A stretch of DNA of 64,000 nucleotides from Algisphaera agarilytica (GCF_014207595.1 NZ_JACHGY010000001.1:868001-932000); one strand, 5' to 3'. Counted from the first letter of the stretch, positions 34,899-44,086 are shown. Numbers and translations: made by a program. Notes: generated by a model not told the origin, from the sequence alone.

Positions 34899-36521
34899 CT
34901 AGACCGTGGTGAGCGGCTCGGCCGATGCGGGAGTGGTTGACGCCGAGGCAAACCCCGGTGTTGCGGTCGCGGGCTCGGGGGCCTGCCAGGACGCGGACAT
35001 GCCCAGGTCTTCGAGCAACAGACGTGACGTAATCCGTGCGCCTTCGTAGATCACCGGGAGACCGCTGCCGGGGTGGGTACCGCCGCCGACGAGGTACACA
35101 CCGTCCACATCCTCGAAGCGGTTCTGCGGGCGGAGGTGCAGCATCTGGCCGAGGTTGTGGGCGAGGTTGAACGTGGCACCTTTGTAGATGTCCATCTCGG
35201 TCCGCCAGGTCACGGGGGTCATGACTTTTTCGTAGCGGATGCGCGATTCGAGGTCGGCGGGCAGGCCGAGCTTGGTGAGTTGGTGCATCACCTTGGCGCG
35301 GAACGGCTGGAGCTGCTGCGACCAATCGACGTTGCCGTGCTCGTGCGTCACCGGGGCGAGGATGTAGAGCGACGTCATCCCGTCCGGCGCCATGGTCGGG
35401 TCGGTCCGCCCGGCGTGATGCACGTACACCGACGGGTTGTCCGAGAGCTTGTGCTGGTTCTCGATCTCGTCGAGGTTCTTGGGGTAGTCCTTCGCGAGGA
35501 AGATGCTGTGGTGTTCGAGGCCTTTGCCATCGAAGCCGCCCAACTCGTCCGGTGGGATGTCCACCCCGAGGTACATCATGAACGTCGAGCAGGAGTACTT
35601 CTTCGTTTCCAGCTTCGCGTCGGTCCACCGGCGACGCACGCCGTCGGGCACCAGTTGATTCATCGCGTTGGCGAAGTCGGCGTTAACCACCACCGCGTCC
35701 GCTTCGAGGTCTTGCCCCCCCGCGGTCACGCCGACGCAACGCTTGCCCTCGAACCGCATCGCATCCACCCCCGCGTTCAGACGGATATCGACGCCCATCT
35801 CCTCGGCGACACGTGCCATCGCCTCACTCACTGCGGCGCATCCGCCGGTCGGGTGGAACACGCCGTAGTCGTACTCGAGGTAAGACAGGATCGTGAACAG
35901 GCTCGGGCACTTGAACGGGCTCATGCCCAGGTACTTGCTCTGGAAGCTGAAGGCCAGACGGATGCGTTCGTCTTTGAAGTAGCGGCCAAGATCGCCGTCG
36001 ACGCTCGCCCACGGCCGAACCAGGGGCAGCATCTTCATCATCGACAGGTTCACGTAGTCGGTCACGCCCTGCCAGGGCTTCTGAAGGATGGGCGTGAAGG
36101 CGTCGAACTTCTCGCGGTTCTCTTCGATGAATTTCGGGAAGCGCTGGGCGTCTTCGGGCGAGATGCGGGCGATTTCGGCCTGCATCCGCTGGATGTCGGG
36201 CGTCGCGCGCAGGTCGCCCATGACCTTGCCGTCGTCGCCTTCAAACAAGAGGTGGTACTGCGGGTCGAGGCGGACCATCTCCACCTCGCGATGCAGGTCA
36301 CGCCCGCACATCGCGAAGACTTCTTCGAGGATACGCGGGTACAGGAAAAACGTCGGCCCCATATCGAACTTGAAGCCTTCGTCCGTGGTGATCGTGGAGG
36401 TGCGTCCCCCCACACGGTCGCGTTTTTCCAACACGGTGACTTTGGCCCCGGACTGGGCGAGAAGCATCGCGGCGGCGAGTCCGCCCGGCCCCGCACCCAC
36501 GATGACGATTTGCTTGCTCAT
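34899..36521 (-). CDS. CrtI-family desaturase (CrtN-like)
   Basis: A 540-aa FAD enzyme. MSKQIVIVGAGPGGLAAAML opens the FAD fold, then GGRTSTITTDEGFKFDMGPTFF; the closing motif is GVYLVGGGTHPGSGLPVIYEGA. The start at 36521 has AGAGG upstream; in-frame ATGs further up have no FAD motif. CrtI-family desaturases introduce conjugated double bonds; in planctomycetes the C30 route acts on squalene-derived precursors. The phytoene or squalene synthase is not in the window, so the substrate length is inferred from operon content. A C-terminal Ala/Thr/Pro-rich tail of about 35 residues is not part of the fold. Confidence 0.82.
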   Translation of the reverse strand: MSKQIVIVGAGPGGLAAAMLLAQSGAKVTVLEKRDRVGGRTSTITTDEGFKFDMGPTFFLYPRILEEVFAMCGRDLHREVEMVRLDPQYHLLFEGDDGKVMGDLRATPDIQRMQAEIARISPEDAQRFPKFIEENREKFDAFTPILQKPWQGVTDYVNLSMMKMLPLVRPWASVDGDLGRYFKDERIRLAFSFQSKYLGMSPFKCPSLFTILSYLEYDYGVFHPTGGCAAVSEAMARVAEEMGVDIRLNAGVDAMRFEGKRCVGVTAGGQDLEADAVVVNADFANAMNQLVPDGVRRRWTDAKLETKKYSCSTFMMYLGVDIPPDELGGFDGKGLEHHSIFLAKDYPKNLDEIENQHKLSDNPSVYVHHAGRTDPTMAPDGMTSLYILAPVTHEHGNVDWSQQLQPFRAKVMHQLTKLGLPADLESRIRYEKVMTPVTWRTEMDIYKGATFNLAHNLGQMLHLRPQNRFEDVDGVYLVGGGTHPGSGLPVIYEGARITSRLLLEDLGMSASWQAPEPATATPGFASASTTPASAEPLTTV

Positions 36522-36592
36522 GCCAAACCTCTGTGACAAACACGGTAACAACCATGGTAGGCCCAAACGGCCCGGCCGACCGCGACAAACCT

Positions 36593-36760
36593 TCAGCTTT
36601 TTGCGATGGGTGCCTGTTTCGCCGACTTGCTGCAGGCTTTCGAGCAGTATTTCACGCGATCCCAGTCGCGTTCCCACTTCTTGCGCCACACAAAGTCCCG
36701 GCCGCACACCGGGCAGGTCTTGGTCGGCAGGTTATTCGGGTTTCGTGTGTCACGCGGCAT
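36593..36760 (-). CDS. DUF2256 zinc-ribbon protein, 55 aa
   Basis: A short gene easily missed: 55 aa from the ATG at 36760 to TGA at 36593. It has the DUF2256 pattern LPTKTCPVCGRDFVWRKKW, then DRVKYCSKACS, so two CxxC/CxxxC pairs (CPVC, CSKAC) can bind one zinc. DUF2256 genes often sit next to photolyase-related genes, as here (photolyase, SDR, DUF2256 in order). Function is unknown; binding to nucleic acid or a partner protein is plausible. Confidence 0.85.
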   Translation of the reverse strand: MPRDTRNPNNLPTKTCPVCGRDFVWRKKWERDWDRVKYCSKACSKSAKQAPIAKS

Positions 36761-36779
36761 GGCAACATCCCAACTTCAA

Positions 36780-36800
36780 CCCCGGGTCAATGCCCCGGGG
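36780..36800 (-). repeat. CCCCGGG hairpin overlapping the SDR stop codon
   Basis: CCCCGGG and CCCCGGGG flank a 6-nt loop whose first three bases are the TGA stop of the SDR gene on the minus strand. The wording matches the CCCCGGGTCA half-arm of the element at 25203, so it may be a half-element. It could attenuate transcription inside the operon. Confidence 0.5.
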
Positions 36801-38352
36801 CCGCCACGGCGACCGAGACTTCGCCCTCGGCACTTTCTTCTTGTTGCCACAACGCTCGCGCCTCACGCTCCAAGGCTTTGAGCATCGAAGGAAAGATCAG
36901 TCCGTGCGCAGGCACCAGCGAGTACCAGTACAGCGTGCCCGGCAGGCCGTGCGGATCGAACAGCGCGGTCTGACGGAGGATCGTCTTGCCGGCGCGTCGT
37001 TCGACCTCCCACTGCAGCCAGGCCCGGCCCGGCACCCGCATCTCGGCCCGCAAGCGCAGCAGGCCAGGCGAGCGCGTGTCTTCATCCGCCGTTGCTCCAA
37101 ACAGAGGCGGCTCGATCGCGTCCACCCGCCACCAGTCCAGCGCTTCCCCTTCGAGCAGTTCGGTGGGATGCCGCCGGCCACGACGCAAGCCGGGGCCGCC
37201 CATCAACGCATCCGCCACGCCACGCAGCCACCACGCCCAGCGGTAGACGTACCACCCGTTCTCGCCGCCCACCGACTGCACCGCGGCAAACACGTGCTCG
37301 GCCGGGACATCCGTCGCCAAGGTGCGCTGGTCGCGGGCCAAGCCTTCGCGGTCTTCAATAACGGTGTCGACCTCGCCGCCGCCCTTGGCCGGGGCGGCGT
37401 CGACCACCGCGCTGCTCCAGCTGGTCTCGACCTCACCGCGTTCGATCTTGGTCAGCGCAAAACGCACCGCGTCCTGAAACGGGATCGGCTCGATCCACGG
37501 AAACAGCTTGCGAGCTTTATCGGTGTCGGCGATCAGGTCCTGCGTCACCCCCGCCACCAGCGGCACTGCCAACGCATTGGGGATCGGCGTCACCAGCCCC
37601 ACCCACCGCGCGGCCAAATTCGGCGCCAGCACCGGCAGCGGCACAATCAACCGGCGGTGCCCGCGTTCCTTCGCCACGCCCAGCATCATGCCCTTGAAAC
37701 TCAACACGTCCGCCCCGACCTCGACTATCCCGCAGGGGCCAACGCCGAGCGCCACCTCCAGGTAGGCCAACACGTCCCGCACCGCGATCGGCTGGACCTT
37801 CGTGTTCACCCACTTGGGCGTCACCATCACCGGGATCCGCTCGGTGAGGTAACGAACCATCTCGAAGCTCGCCGAGCCGGACCCGATGATCGGACCGGCG
37901 CGGAACTCGCTCACGCGCTTGGGCAGGCCGTCCGCCAGGATAGCACCAACCTCGGCCCGGCTACGCAGGTGATGGCTCCGCGTCGGCTGGCCTTTCGGCT
38001 CGAGCCCACCGAGATAGATCACGTGCGGCAGGGGTTGGCGTGTCGTTTCGGCGACGGCGTGGCAGGCCGCGACGAAGTTATTTGCCGCGTCGCGGTCACG
38101 CTGAGCGAAGTCCGCCCCGCCGTACATCGAATGCACCAGGTAGTAGGCCGCGTCGATGCCCTTGACCGCTGGGGGCAGCGTCTCGGGTTTCAGCAGGTCG
38201 CCCTGCACAATCTCGACGTTGTTTTCCCAGGGCCGCCCTTTGACCGGATCGGTCTCGCGCACGAGGACACGCACGTGGTGCCCGGCTTCAAGCAGCCGAG
38301 GCACCAGCCGACCCCCGATGTAGCCGGTGGCTCCGGTGACCAGAACGTTCAT
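36787..38352 (-). CDS. NAD(P)-binding SDR protein with DUF2867 domain
   Basis: A 521-aa two-domain protein. Residues 1-300 form an atypical short-chain dehydrogenase (MNVLVTGATGYIGGRLVPRL; the catalytic region is replaced by IYLGGLEPKG and EFRAGPIIGSGSASFEMVRYL). Residues about 330-500 match DUF2867 (GGENGWYVYRWAWWLRGVADAL, DALDWWRVDAIEPPLFG-like wording, LRLRAEMRVPGRAWLQWEV, GTLYWYSLVPAHGLIFPSML). The start at 38352 begins the Rossmann fold; the frame is open upstream but without it. Such proteins are often light- or stress-induced alongside photolyase genes. The reaction is unknown. Confidence 0.82.
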   Translation of the reverse strand: MNVLVTGATGYIGGRLVPRLLEAGHHVRVLVRETDPVKGRPWENNVEIVQGDLLKPETLPPAVKGIDAAYYLVHSMYGGADFAQRDRDAANNFVAACHAVAETTRQPLPHVIYLGGLEPKGQPTRSHHLRSRAEVGAILADGLPKRVSEFRAGPIIGSGSASFEMVRYLTERIPVMVTPKWVNTKVQPIAVRDVLAYLEVALGVGPCGIVEVGADVLSFKGMMLGVAKERGHRRLIVPLPVLAPNLAARWVGLVTPIPNALAVPLVAGVTQDLIADTDKARKLFPWIEPIPFQDAVRFALTKIERGEVETSWSSAVVDAAPAKGGGEVDTVIEDREGLARDQRTLATDVPAEHVFAAVQSVGGENGWYVYRWAWWLRGVADALMGGPGLRRGRRHPTELLEGEALDWWRVDAIEPPLFGATADEDTRSPGLLRLRAEMRVPGRAWLQWEVERRAGKTILRQTALFDPHGLPGTLYWYSLVPAHGLIFPSMLKALEREARALWQQEESAEGEVSVAVAAPGH

Positions 38353-38398
38353 ACGGGAGTCTAGGGAGCCCGACCCCGCCCGCCCACCGAACGGGCCC

Positions 38399-39940
38399 TT
38401 ATCCCTCGGTGACCTCATCGATGAACGTTTGGGCTTTGCCGAAGATGCGTTCACGCCGCTCGGAGTCCATCTTGTCGAGGGTGCCGAGCATCATGGACAG
38501 GCGCGGGTTGCGGGAGAAGAACGCGCGGTGCTTGTCAACGAATCGCCAGTACAGGCCATCCACCGTCTCGCACCATTCATCGGATTTCTTGTAGCAGTCC
38601 GACATCTTGACGAGGTAGTTGCTCCCACAGATGTAGGGCTTTGTAGCGAAGACGCCGCCGTCGGACATCAGCCCCATGCCGTAGACGTTCGGCCCCATGA
38701 CCCAGTCGCTGGAGTCGACGTACATCTCCATGAACCAGCGGTAGGCCTCGCCCGGCTCGACCTCGCAGAGATTCATCAGGTTCGCCAACACCATCAGCCG
38801 CTCGATGTGGTGCGTCCAGCCGAGGCGATGTGCCTTGTCGATCGCGTCGTCGAGCGGCGGCAGGCCCGTCGTCGCGTCGTACCAGCACGGCTTGAGCTTG
38901 CGGGCATGGTTCCAGAAATTCGTGGTCGACTGCTTGTCGTCGTAGTGCTGATACACCCCGCGGACGAACTCCCGCCAGCCGATCACCTGGCGGACGAAGC
39001 CTTCGAGTGAGTTCAGCGGCACCTCGCCGTCGGCATCTTCGGCATAGGCCAACGCCCGCTCCACCACCTCGCCCGGCGTGAGCAGCCCGAGGTTCAACAT
39101 CGGCGACAACACGCTGTGAAACAGCACATCATCACGCCGCGACAGCGCATCTTCGTACGGCCCAAACTCAACGAACCGCTCGTCCAAAAACTCACGCAGC
39201 CACGCCAAAGCCTGCCGCCGCGTCGTGGGCAACCAGAACTCGCCGTCGCCGGACAGCTCTCCCGGGTGGTCAGAAAAACGCTCGGCCACCAACCGCTTCA
39301 CCGCCTCGACGTGCTCGGTCGGCTTGGCCCAACTCGTCTCGGGGAACTCGACCTTCTTGGGCAACTTCTTTCGATTGTCCGCATCGAAGTTCCACTGCCC
39401 ACCCAGAGGCTGATTGTGTTCATCCACCAGGATGCCCAGGCGTCGGCGTTGACGTTCGTAGAACTTGGCCATGAACGGCCGCTTGCCCGAGCCGCCCAGA
39501 TAATCCGCAAACTCTTCGCGCGGCGTGACAAACATCGGGCTCTCAAGAAACTCCAGTTCCCAGCCCTGCTGCTTCGCGAACGCTTGGATCCGCTTTTCGA
39601 AAAAACGGTCTTCGATCTCGAACATCACCAGCCGCTCGATGCCCTTACCCTTAGCAAACCGCTCGAGCTTTTCTTCGTAGCTGGCTTGCTGAGCTTTATC
39701 GTTCTGAGCTTCGAACTTGTCGTAATGCACCTCGCAGCCGTTGCCACGCAGTTCGTCGGCATAGGAACGCATCGCCGCGAGAAACAGCACGATTTTTTGC
39801 TTGTGGTGCTTCACATACGTGCAGAGCCCGAGGTCCTCGGCCATGAAAAAACGTGCCCCGCGCATCGGCTTGTAGGCCGACCACGGGAACAGCTGATTGC
39901 CCAATACCACGACGAGGGTTTCCGATCCGTACGAAGCCAT
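38399..39940 (-). CDS. Photolyase-related / cryptochrome-family protein
   Basis: A 513-aa member of the prokaryotic photolyase-related (FeS-BCP/CryPro-like) family. An N-terminal alpha/beta antenna-domain fold (LVVVLGNQLFP...ARFFMAEDLGLCTYVKHHKQKIVLFL) is followed by a helical FAD domain: QVIGWREFVRGVY, KLKPCWYDATTGLPPLDDAI, LGWTHHIERLMVLANLMNL, NVYGMGLMSDGGVFATKPYI. The C-terminal PYICGSNYLVKMSDC...EWC...GLYW segment is where FeS-BCP enzymes bind a 4Fe-4S cluster; only some cysteines are in place, so the cluster may be absent or altered. It repairs UV-damaged DNA or senses blue light. First gene of the nine-gene run. Confidence 0.88.
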   Translation of the reverse strand: MASYGSETLVVVLGNQLFPWSAYKPMRGARFFMAEDLGLCTYVKHHKQKIVLFLAAMRSYADELRGNGCEVHYDKFEAQNDKAQQASYEEKLERFAKGKGIERLVMFEIEDRFFEKRIQAFAKQQGWELEFLESPMFVTPREEFADYLGGSGKRPFMAKFYERQRRRLGILVDEHNQPLGGQWNFDADNRKKLPKKVEFPETSWAKPTEHVEAVKRLVAERFSDHPGELSGDGEFWLPTTRRQALAWLREFLDERFVEFGPYEDALSRRDDVLFHSVLSPMLNLGLLTPGEVVERALAYAEDADGEVPLNSLEGFVRQVIGWREFVRGVYQHYDDKQSTTNFWNHARKLKPCWYDATTGLPPLDDAIDKAHRLGWTHHIERLMVLANLMNLCEVEPGEAYRWFMEMYVDSSDWVMGPNVYGMGLMSDGGVFATKPYICGSNYLVKMSDCYKKSDEWCETVDGLYWRFVDKHRAFFSRNPRLSMMLGTLDKMDSERRERIFGKAQTFIDEVTEG

Positions 39941-39972
39941 GCCGGAGCATAGGCCCAGCCGCCGCATCGGGC

Positions 39973-40001
39973 TTCGCCTACCCCACCCCGCCGGTTACAC
40001 T
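39973..40001 (+). promoter_or_regulatory. Probable promoter of the dihydropyrimidinase gene, leaderless
   Basis: TACACT (39996-40001) lies 6 nt before the ATG at 40008; a half-matching TTCGCC (39973-39978) sits at 17-nt spacing. No Shine-Dalgarno is present. The -10 box is identical to that of the superoxide dismutase promoter. Confidence 0.5.
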
Positions 40002-40007
40002 TGCTCT

Positions 40008-41456
40008 ATGCCACTACTCATCCAAAACGCGCGCCTCGTCACCGCAACCTCGGACCAGCCCGGCGACCTCTACGCCGAGGGCGACAAGATCACCACCCTC
40101 GCCGCGCCGGGCAAGCTCGACCCCGCCGACCTGCCCAAGAGCACCACGGTCATCGACGCGGCGGGCAAGCTGCTCATGCCCGGGTTTATTGATCCCCACG
40201 TGCACATCCACCTGCCGTTCATGGGCACCTTCGCCAAGGACGACCACCCCACCGCGAGCCGCGCCGCCCTCGTCGGCGGCACCACGACCTACCTCGAGAT
40301 GGTCTGTCCAAGCCGCGACGAACAACCGCTCGAAGCCTACGAGCTCTGGCGGGACAAGGCCGCCACCGGCGTGTGCGACTACGGCTTCCACATCGGCGTC
40401 ACCCGCTTCGACGACGACGTCGAGCAACAACTCCGCACCCTGGTCGCCGACCACGGGCAGCGCTCGTTCAAAGTCTTCCTCGCTTACAAGGGCGCGTTTG
40501 GCGTCACCGATGACGAGCTCTACAACGTCTGCAAGCTCGCCGCCGAGCTGGGCGTGATCGTCACCGCCCACTGCGAAAACGCCGAGCTGGTTGCCGCGAA
40601 CCAGGCCGCCCTGCTCGCCGCCGGCAAGGTGGGCCCCGAGTGGCACGAGCCGTCCCGGCCGGTGTCCGTCGAGACCGAAGGCGTCCACCACTTCTGCACC
40701 TTCCTCGAAATGACGGGCGCCACCGGCTACATCGTCCACACCTCCTGCCGCGACGCCGTCGAGATCGCGATGGATTTCCGGGCCCGCGGCGTCAACGTCG
40801 CCGTCGAAACCGTCATCCCGTACCTGACCCTCGACGACACCTACGCCCAGCGCAACGCTTCCACCGGCCACGACGCGTTCGAAGGCGCGAAGTACGTCAT
40901 GTCCCCGCCCATCCGCGGCGTCGAACACCAGCACTACCTCTGGCACGCTCTCGCCGCCGGCCACGTCCACACCCTCGGCACCGACCACGCGCCCTTCGAC
41001 TTCGCCACCCAGAAACACATAGGCTGCCCCGACGCATCCAAAGCCGTCGATGCCCAGTTCAACCCGCTCGGTGAACCCAGCGACTTCACCCGTATCCCCA
41101 ACGGCATCCCGTCCATCGAACACCGCGCCGACCTGCTGTACCAGGGTGTCGCCGACGGACGGATCACGCTGCAGCAGTTTGTTGCCCAGGTCAGCACCAA
41201 CGCCGCCGACCTCTTCGGCCTCCACACCAAGGGCCACCTCGCCCCCGGCTACGACGCCGACCTGGTGCTCTACGACCCCGACGCACCCAAAACAATCTCC
41301 GCCCAAACCCACCACATGGCCACCGACTACTCCGGCTTCGAGGGCGTGACCCACCCCGGCCACGCGACGCACGTGTTCTTGCGTGGTCGGGCCGTTGTAG
41401 AAGACGGAAAACTCGTCGACGAACTCTCGCCGGGCCAAGCCGCACCGCGCGGCTAA
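40008..41456 (+). CDS. hydA: Dihydropyrimidinase
   Basis: Hydrolyses dihydrouracil/dihydrothymine to N-carbamoyl-beta-amino acids, step two of reductive pyrimidine degradation. The protein has 482 aa. Metal sites of the amidohydrolase barrel are visible: DPHVHIHLPF (HxH), the carboxylated Lys in FLAYKGAFGV, TAHCENAELV, and the catalytic Asp in LGTDHAPFDF. NGIPSIEHRADLLY and the C-terminal DLVLYDPDAPKTIS strand are family-typical. The ATG at 40008 starts the conserved LLIQNARLVTA strand. Partner enzymes lie 13 kb downstream (53.7-60.7 kb) beyond an accessory region. Hydantoinase activity is also possible, but the partners favour pyrimidine use. Confidence 0.92.
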   Translation: MPLLIQNARLVTATSDQPGDLYAEGDKITTLAAPGKLDPADLPKSTTVIDAAGKLLMPGFIDPHVHIHLPFMGTFAKDDHPTASRAALVGGTTTYLEMVCPSRDEQPLEAYELWRDKAATGVCDYGFHIGVTRFDDDVEQQLRTLVADHGQRSFKVFLAYKGAFGVTDDELYNVCKLAAELGVIVTAHCENAELVAANQAALLAAGKVGPEWHEPSRPVSVETEGVHHFCTFLEMTGATGYIVHTSCRDAVEIAMDFRARGVNVAVETVIPYLTLDDTYAQRNASTGHDAFEGAKYVMSPPIRGVEHQHYLWHALAAGHVHTLGTDHAPFDFATQKHIGCPDASKAVDAQFNPLGEPSDFTRIPNGIPSIEHRADLLYQGVADGRITLQQFVAQVSTNAADLFGLHTKGHLAPGYDADLVLYDPDAPKTISAQTHHMATDYSGFEGVTHPGHATHVFLRGRAVVEDGKLVDELSPGQAAPRG

Positions 41457-41467
41457 AACCCCCGGGG

Positions 41468-42865
41468 ATGAATACACTCATGCGTATGAACCTCCGCCTG
41501 CTCCAACGATTGGCCCCCAGCCTGTTCGCCGCGTGTCTCGTCGTCGGCTGCAAAACCGCGCCGCCCGAACCTGAGCCCGAGCCGCTTCCCGAGCCCCCGC
41601 CGTCCGTACCGCTTGGCGAACTGCCCGAGACCGCGCCCGAGCCCCCACCACCCGACGTCGCCCTCGGCGGGCAAGACGCCCAGAGCAAGGACTACACCCC
41701 CGCCCAGATGCAGGCCACCGTCCGCAACTTCGCCGACCACTACCGCCAGTCCATGGCCTCGGCCCTCGACCGCATCATCATCGAATCCGACGACCCCGAA
41801 CTCATCCGCCGCGCCCACGCCGCCAAGATCAACGGCGTCACCGCGATGTACGACATCGCCGTCGACCCCATCCCCGCGTCGGCCATGCTCAACGGCCTCG
41901 TCCTCGTCTCCCTCCAGGCCAAGTTCCTCCGCGCCAACGGCGAACAGTACCTCGGCGAGTACTACCCCCTGCTCCAGATCACCGCCGACCGATTGCAAGA
42001 AGAAGCGTTCCGCATCGCCGCCCGCGCCATGACCGAGCAGCAACGCATCGACCTCCGCGCGACCATCGACCAATGGGCCGCAGCCAACCCCGACGAACGC
42101 AACTTCTGGTACATCCGCCTCGACGACCTGCCCGGCATCAGTGAGGACCCGAACTACCTCAAATCCTTCACCAGCCTCCCCGGCAGCTTCCTCAGGTTTG
42201 TTAACCCCCTCTCCGGCACCAACAAGTCCGTGACCGATGCCCAGATCTTGGCCGAGCGTATGAGTTGGCTCGCCCCCCGCCTCATGATCCTCGCCCAGTG
42301 GCGGGCCGAAGCCATCGTCTACAACAGCATCGCCAACACCCGGCTCAACGAAGTCGTCGACTTGGGCAACCGCATCACGACCGTGGCCGAAGAACTGCCC
42401 AACAACATCAGCGATCAGCGTGAAGCCCTGTTCGACGACCTCGAAGCGAACGAAGAACTCATGAACAACCTCCTCACACGCAGCGAGTCCATGACCAACG
42501 AAGCCACCGAGCTGGTGACCACGGTAAACAGCCTGGCCGAGCGCATCGAAAGCATCATGGCCGCGTCCCGGGAAGCCAGCGACAAGAAACACGAACGCTA
42601 CCCCGACCTCCCCCCGCCGCGCCCGTTCGACATCACCGAGTACACCGAAGCGCTCAACGAGCTCAACAAGGTCGTCACCGACGCCAACACGCTGCTGCTC
42701 AACGCCGACACCGCCGCCAGCCCCAAAGCCATCGACGACCGCCTCGCCGTCGTCGAAACCTCTGTCCGCAACCTCATCTTCACCGCCGCCGCCGCCCTGC
42801 TGGTCGTGGGCTTGCTGCTCATCCTCGCGGTGAAGTTCATCCCGCGGCGGCAATCCAGCAAGTGA
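41468..42865 (+). CDS. Putative lipoprotein with coiled coil and C-terminal membrane anchor, function unknown
   Basis: A 465-aa protein, 11 nt after hydA. The N-terminus is a lipoprotein-type signal (SLFAACLVVGC) followed by a Pro/Glu-rich spacer (PEPEPEPLPEPPP). A helical domain (residues about 85-270, FADHYRQSMASALDRIII... and RMSWLAPRLMILAQWRAEA) resembles no family I know. A coiled coil (about 280-350, VDLGNRITTVAEELPNNI...) and a C-terminal TM helix (LIFTAAAALLVVGLLLILAV) with a basic tail (PRRQSSK) close it. The ends suggest it spans the periplasm from lipid anchor to inner membrane. Possible role in envelope organisation. Confidence 0.65.
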   Translation: MNTLMRMNLRLLQRLAPSLFAACLVVGCKTAPPEPEPEPLPEPPPSVPLGELPETAPEPPPPDVALGGQDAQSKDYTPAQMQATVRNFADHYRQSMASALDRIIIESDDPELIRRAHAAKINGVTAMYDIAVDPIPASAMLNGLVLVSLQAKFLRANGEQYLGEYYPLLQITADRLQEEAFRIAARAMTEQQRIDLRATIDQWAAANPDERNFWYIRLDDLPGISEDPNYLKSFTSLPGSFLRFVNPLSGTNKSVTDAQILAERMSWLAPRLMILAQWRAEAIVYNSIANTRLNEVVDLGNRITTVAEELPNNISDQREALFDDLEANEELMNNLLTRSESMTNEATELVTTVNSLAERIESIMAASREASDKKHERYPDLPPPRPFDITEYTEALNELNKVVTDANTLLLNADTAASPKAIDDRLAVVETSVRNLIFTAAAALLVVGLLLILAVKFIPRRQSSK

Positions 42866-42870
42866 CCCAA

Positions 42871-42927
42871 CAACCCAATAGAACGATGAGGCAAGCCGCT
42901 AACGCTTGCATCCTTTCGCCTGGGTTG
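42871..42927 (+). terminator. Nested hairpin after the lipoprotein gene
   Basis: CAACCCA (42871-42877) pairs with TGGGTTG (42921-42927) around an inner GCAAGC/GCTTGC stem (42891-42909). No T-run follows, so termination is uncertain. The rest of the gap to 43042 is AT-richer and shows no clear feature. Confidence 0.35.
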
Positions 42928-43041
42928 ATCGATTTCGCTTTACTCTTCAGTTGCTGCCTGATTACACTTTTGTGACGAGAGAATCTTCTTTTCTACATCC
43001 CAACCAGGCAGGAAATGCCTTTCTCAACTAGGTCAATAAAC

Positions 43042-44052
43042 ATGAACAAGTTGCCACTTACCCTTGTTTGCCTCGCTCTGTGCGCCGCCTGCTTCGTGAC
43101 TCAGGCCGACGAGCCGGTGATCGTCACCGAATCCAACTACCCGCAGGTCGAGACCAACCGGCAGATGATCATCACCCAAAACAACGCCGGGGGCGTGAAC
43201 AAGTTCCTGCGCAAACGGTCCGTACCGAGCGTCGACAACCAACCCGTCATCCGCATGAACCGGGACACGCTCTACTCCATGGCGATCATCGACGCCTCCG
43301 AAGGCGCCACCGTCACCCTCCCCGACACCGGCGATCGATACATCTCCCTCATGTACCTCGACGAAAACCACCGCGTCTACGACATGGTGTATGAACCCGG
43401 CGAGCACGACATCCCCGCCCACACCGAACACATGTACGCCCTCGTCCGCATCGGCCTCCAGTCCGGCGATGACGCCGACCTCGCCGCCATCCACGAGCTA
43501 CAAGACCAGATCAAGCTCCACGCCAACAGCGCCACCCCCTTGGCCCCCATCGCGTTCGACCAAGCCTCATACGAAGAAACCCACCACGGCATCCTCACGA
43601 AGTTTGCTGAGTCCGGCCTCCTCGACACCGAGCGCATGTTCGGCACCGAAGACTACGTCGACCCCGACCGCTACCTCATGGGTACCGCCATCGGCTGGGG
43701 CGGCGCGACCTGGAAAGACAACATCTACCAGTTCTCCCAATTCTTTGAAGGCTTCGACGGCCGATCCACCACCTTCCAAGACCCCCAAAACACCGGCGGA
43801 TTCTGGTCCATCACCGTCTACAACAAAGACGGCTTCATGTTCAACGACATCGCCAACATCAACTCCGAAACCGCCACCCCCAACGACGACGGCACCTACA
43901 CCGTCCACTTCGGCTGCGAAGGAAAAGTCAACAACATCCCCATCCAAAACGACACCGGCAGCTGGAACGCCGCCATGCGCCACTACACCCCGTCTCAGGA
44001 TGTGATCGCCGGCAAGATCGTGCCGATGGAAACCATCGAATTGGTTGACTAG
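43042..44052 (+). CDS. Secreted DUF1254/DUF1214 protein
   Basis: A 336-aa exported protein with a signal peptide (MNKLPLTLVCLALCAACFVTQA). The DUF1254 part has NNAGGVNKFLRKRSVP...PVIRMNRDTLYSMAIIDAS and LPDTGDRYISLMYLDENH. The DUF1214 part follows with GTAIGWGGATWKDNIYQ, GGFWSITVYNKDGFMFND and a C-terminal HFGCEGKVNNIPIQND. The start at 43042 gives the signal peptide; an in-frame ATG at 43015 does not. The function of this common pair of domains is unknown. GC and codon use are like the host. Confidence 0.85.
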   Translation: MNKLPLTLVCLALCAACFVTQADEPVIVTESNYPQVETNRQMIITQNNAGGVNKFLRKRSVPSVDNQPVIRMNRDTLYSMAIIDASEGATVTLPDTGDRYISLMYLDENHRVYDMVYEPGEHDIPAHTEHMYALVRIGLQSGDDADLAAIHELQDQIKLHANSATPLAPIAFDQASYEETHHGILTKFAESGLLDTERMFGTEDYVDPDRYLMGTAIGWGGATWKDNIYQFSQFFEGFDGRSTTFQDPQNTGGFWSITVYNKDGFMFNDIANINSETATPNDDGTYTVHFGCEGKVNNIPIQNDTGSWNAAMRHYTPSQDVIAGKIVPMETIELVD

Positions 44053-44086
44053 GGCCTGACAATTCAAATCGCCGGAAAAGCTACCT

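Noticed and set aside
34885-35628. Long N-terminal extension of the aldehyde dehydrogenase
   Set aside because: The extension overlaps crtN and has no family similarity; the dehydrogenase fold begins after 34884.
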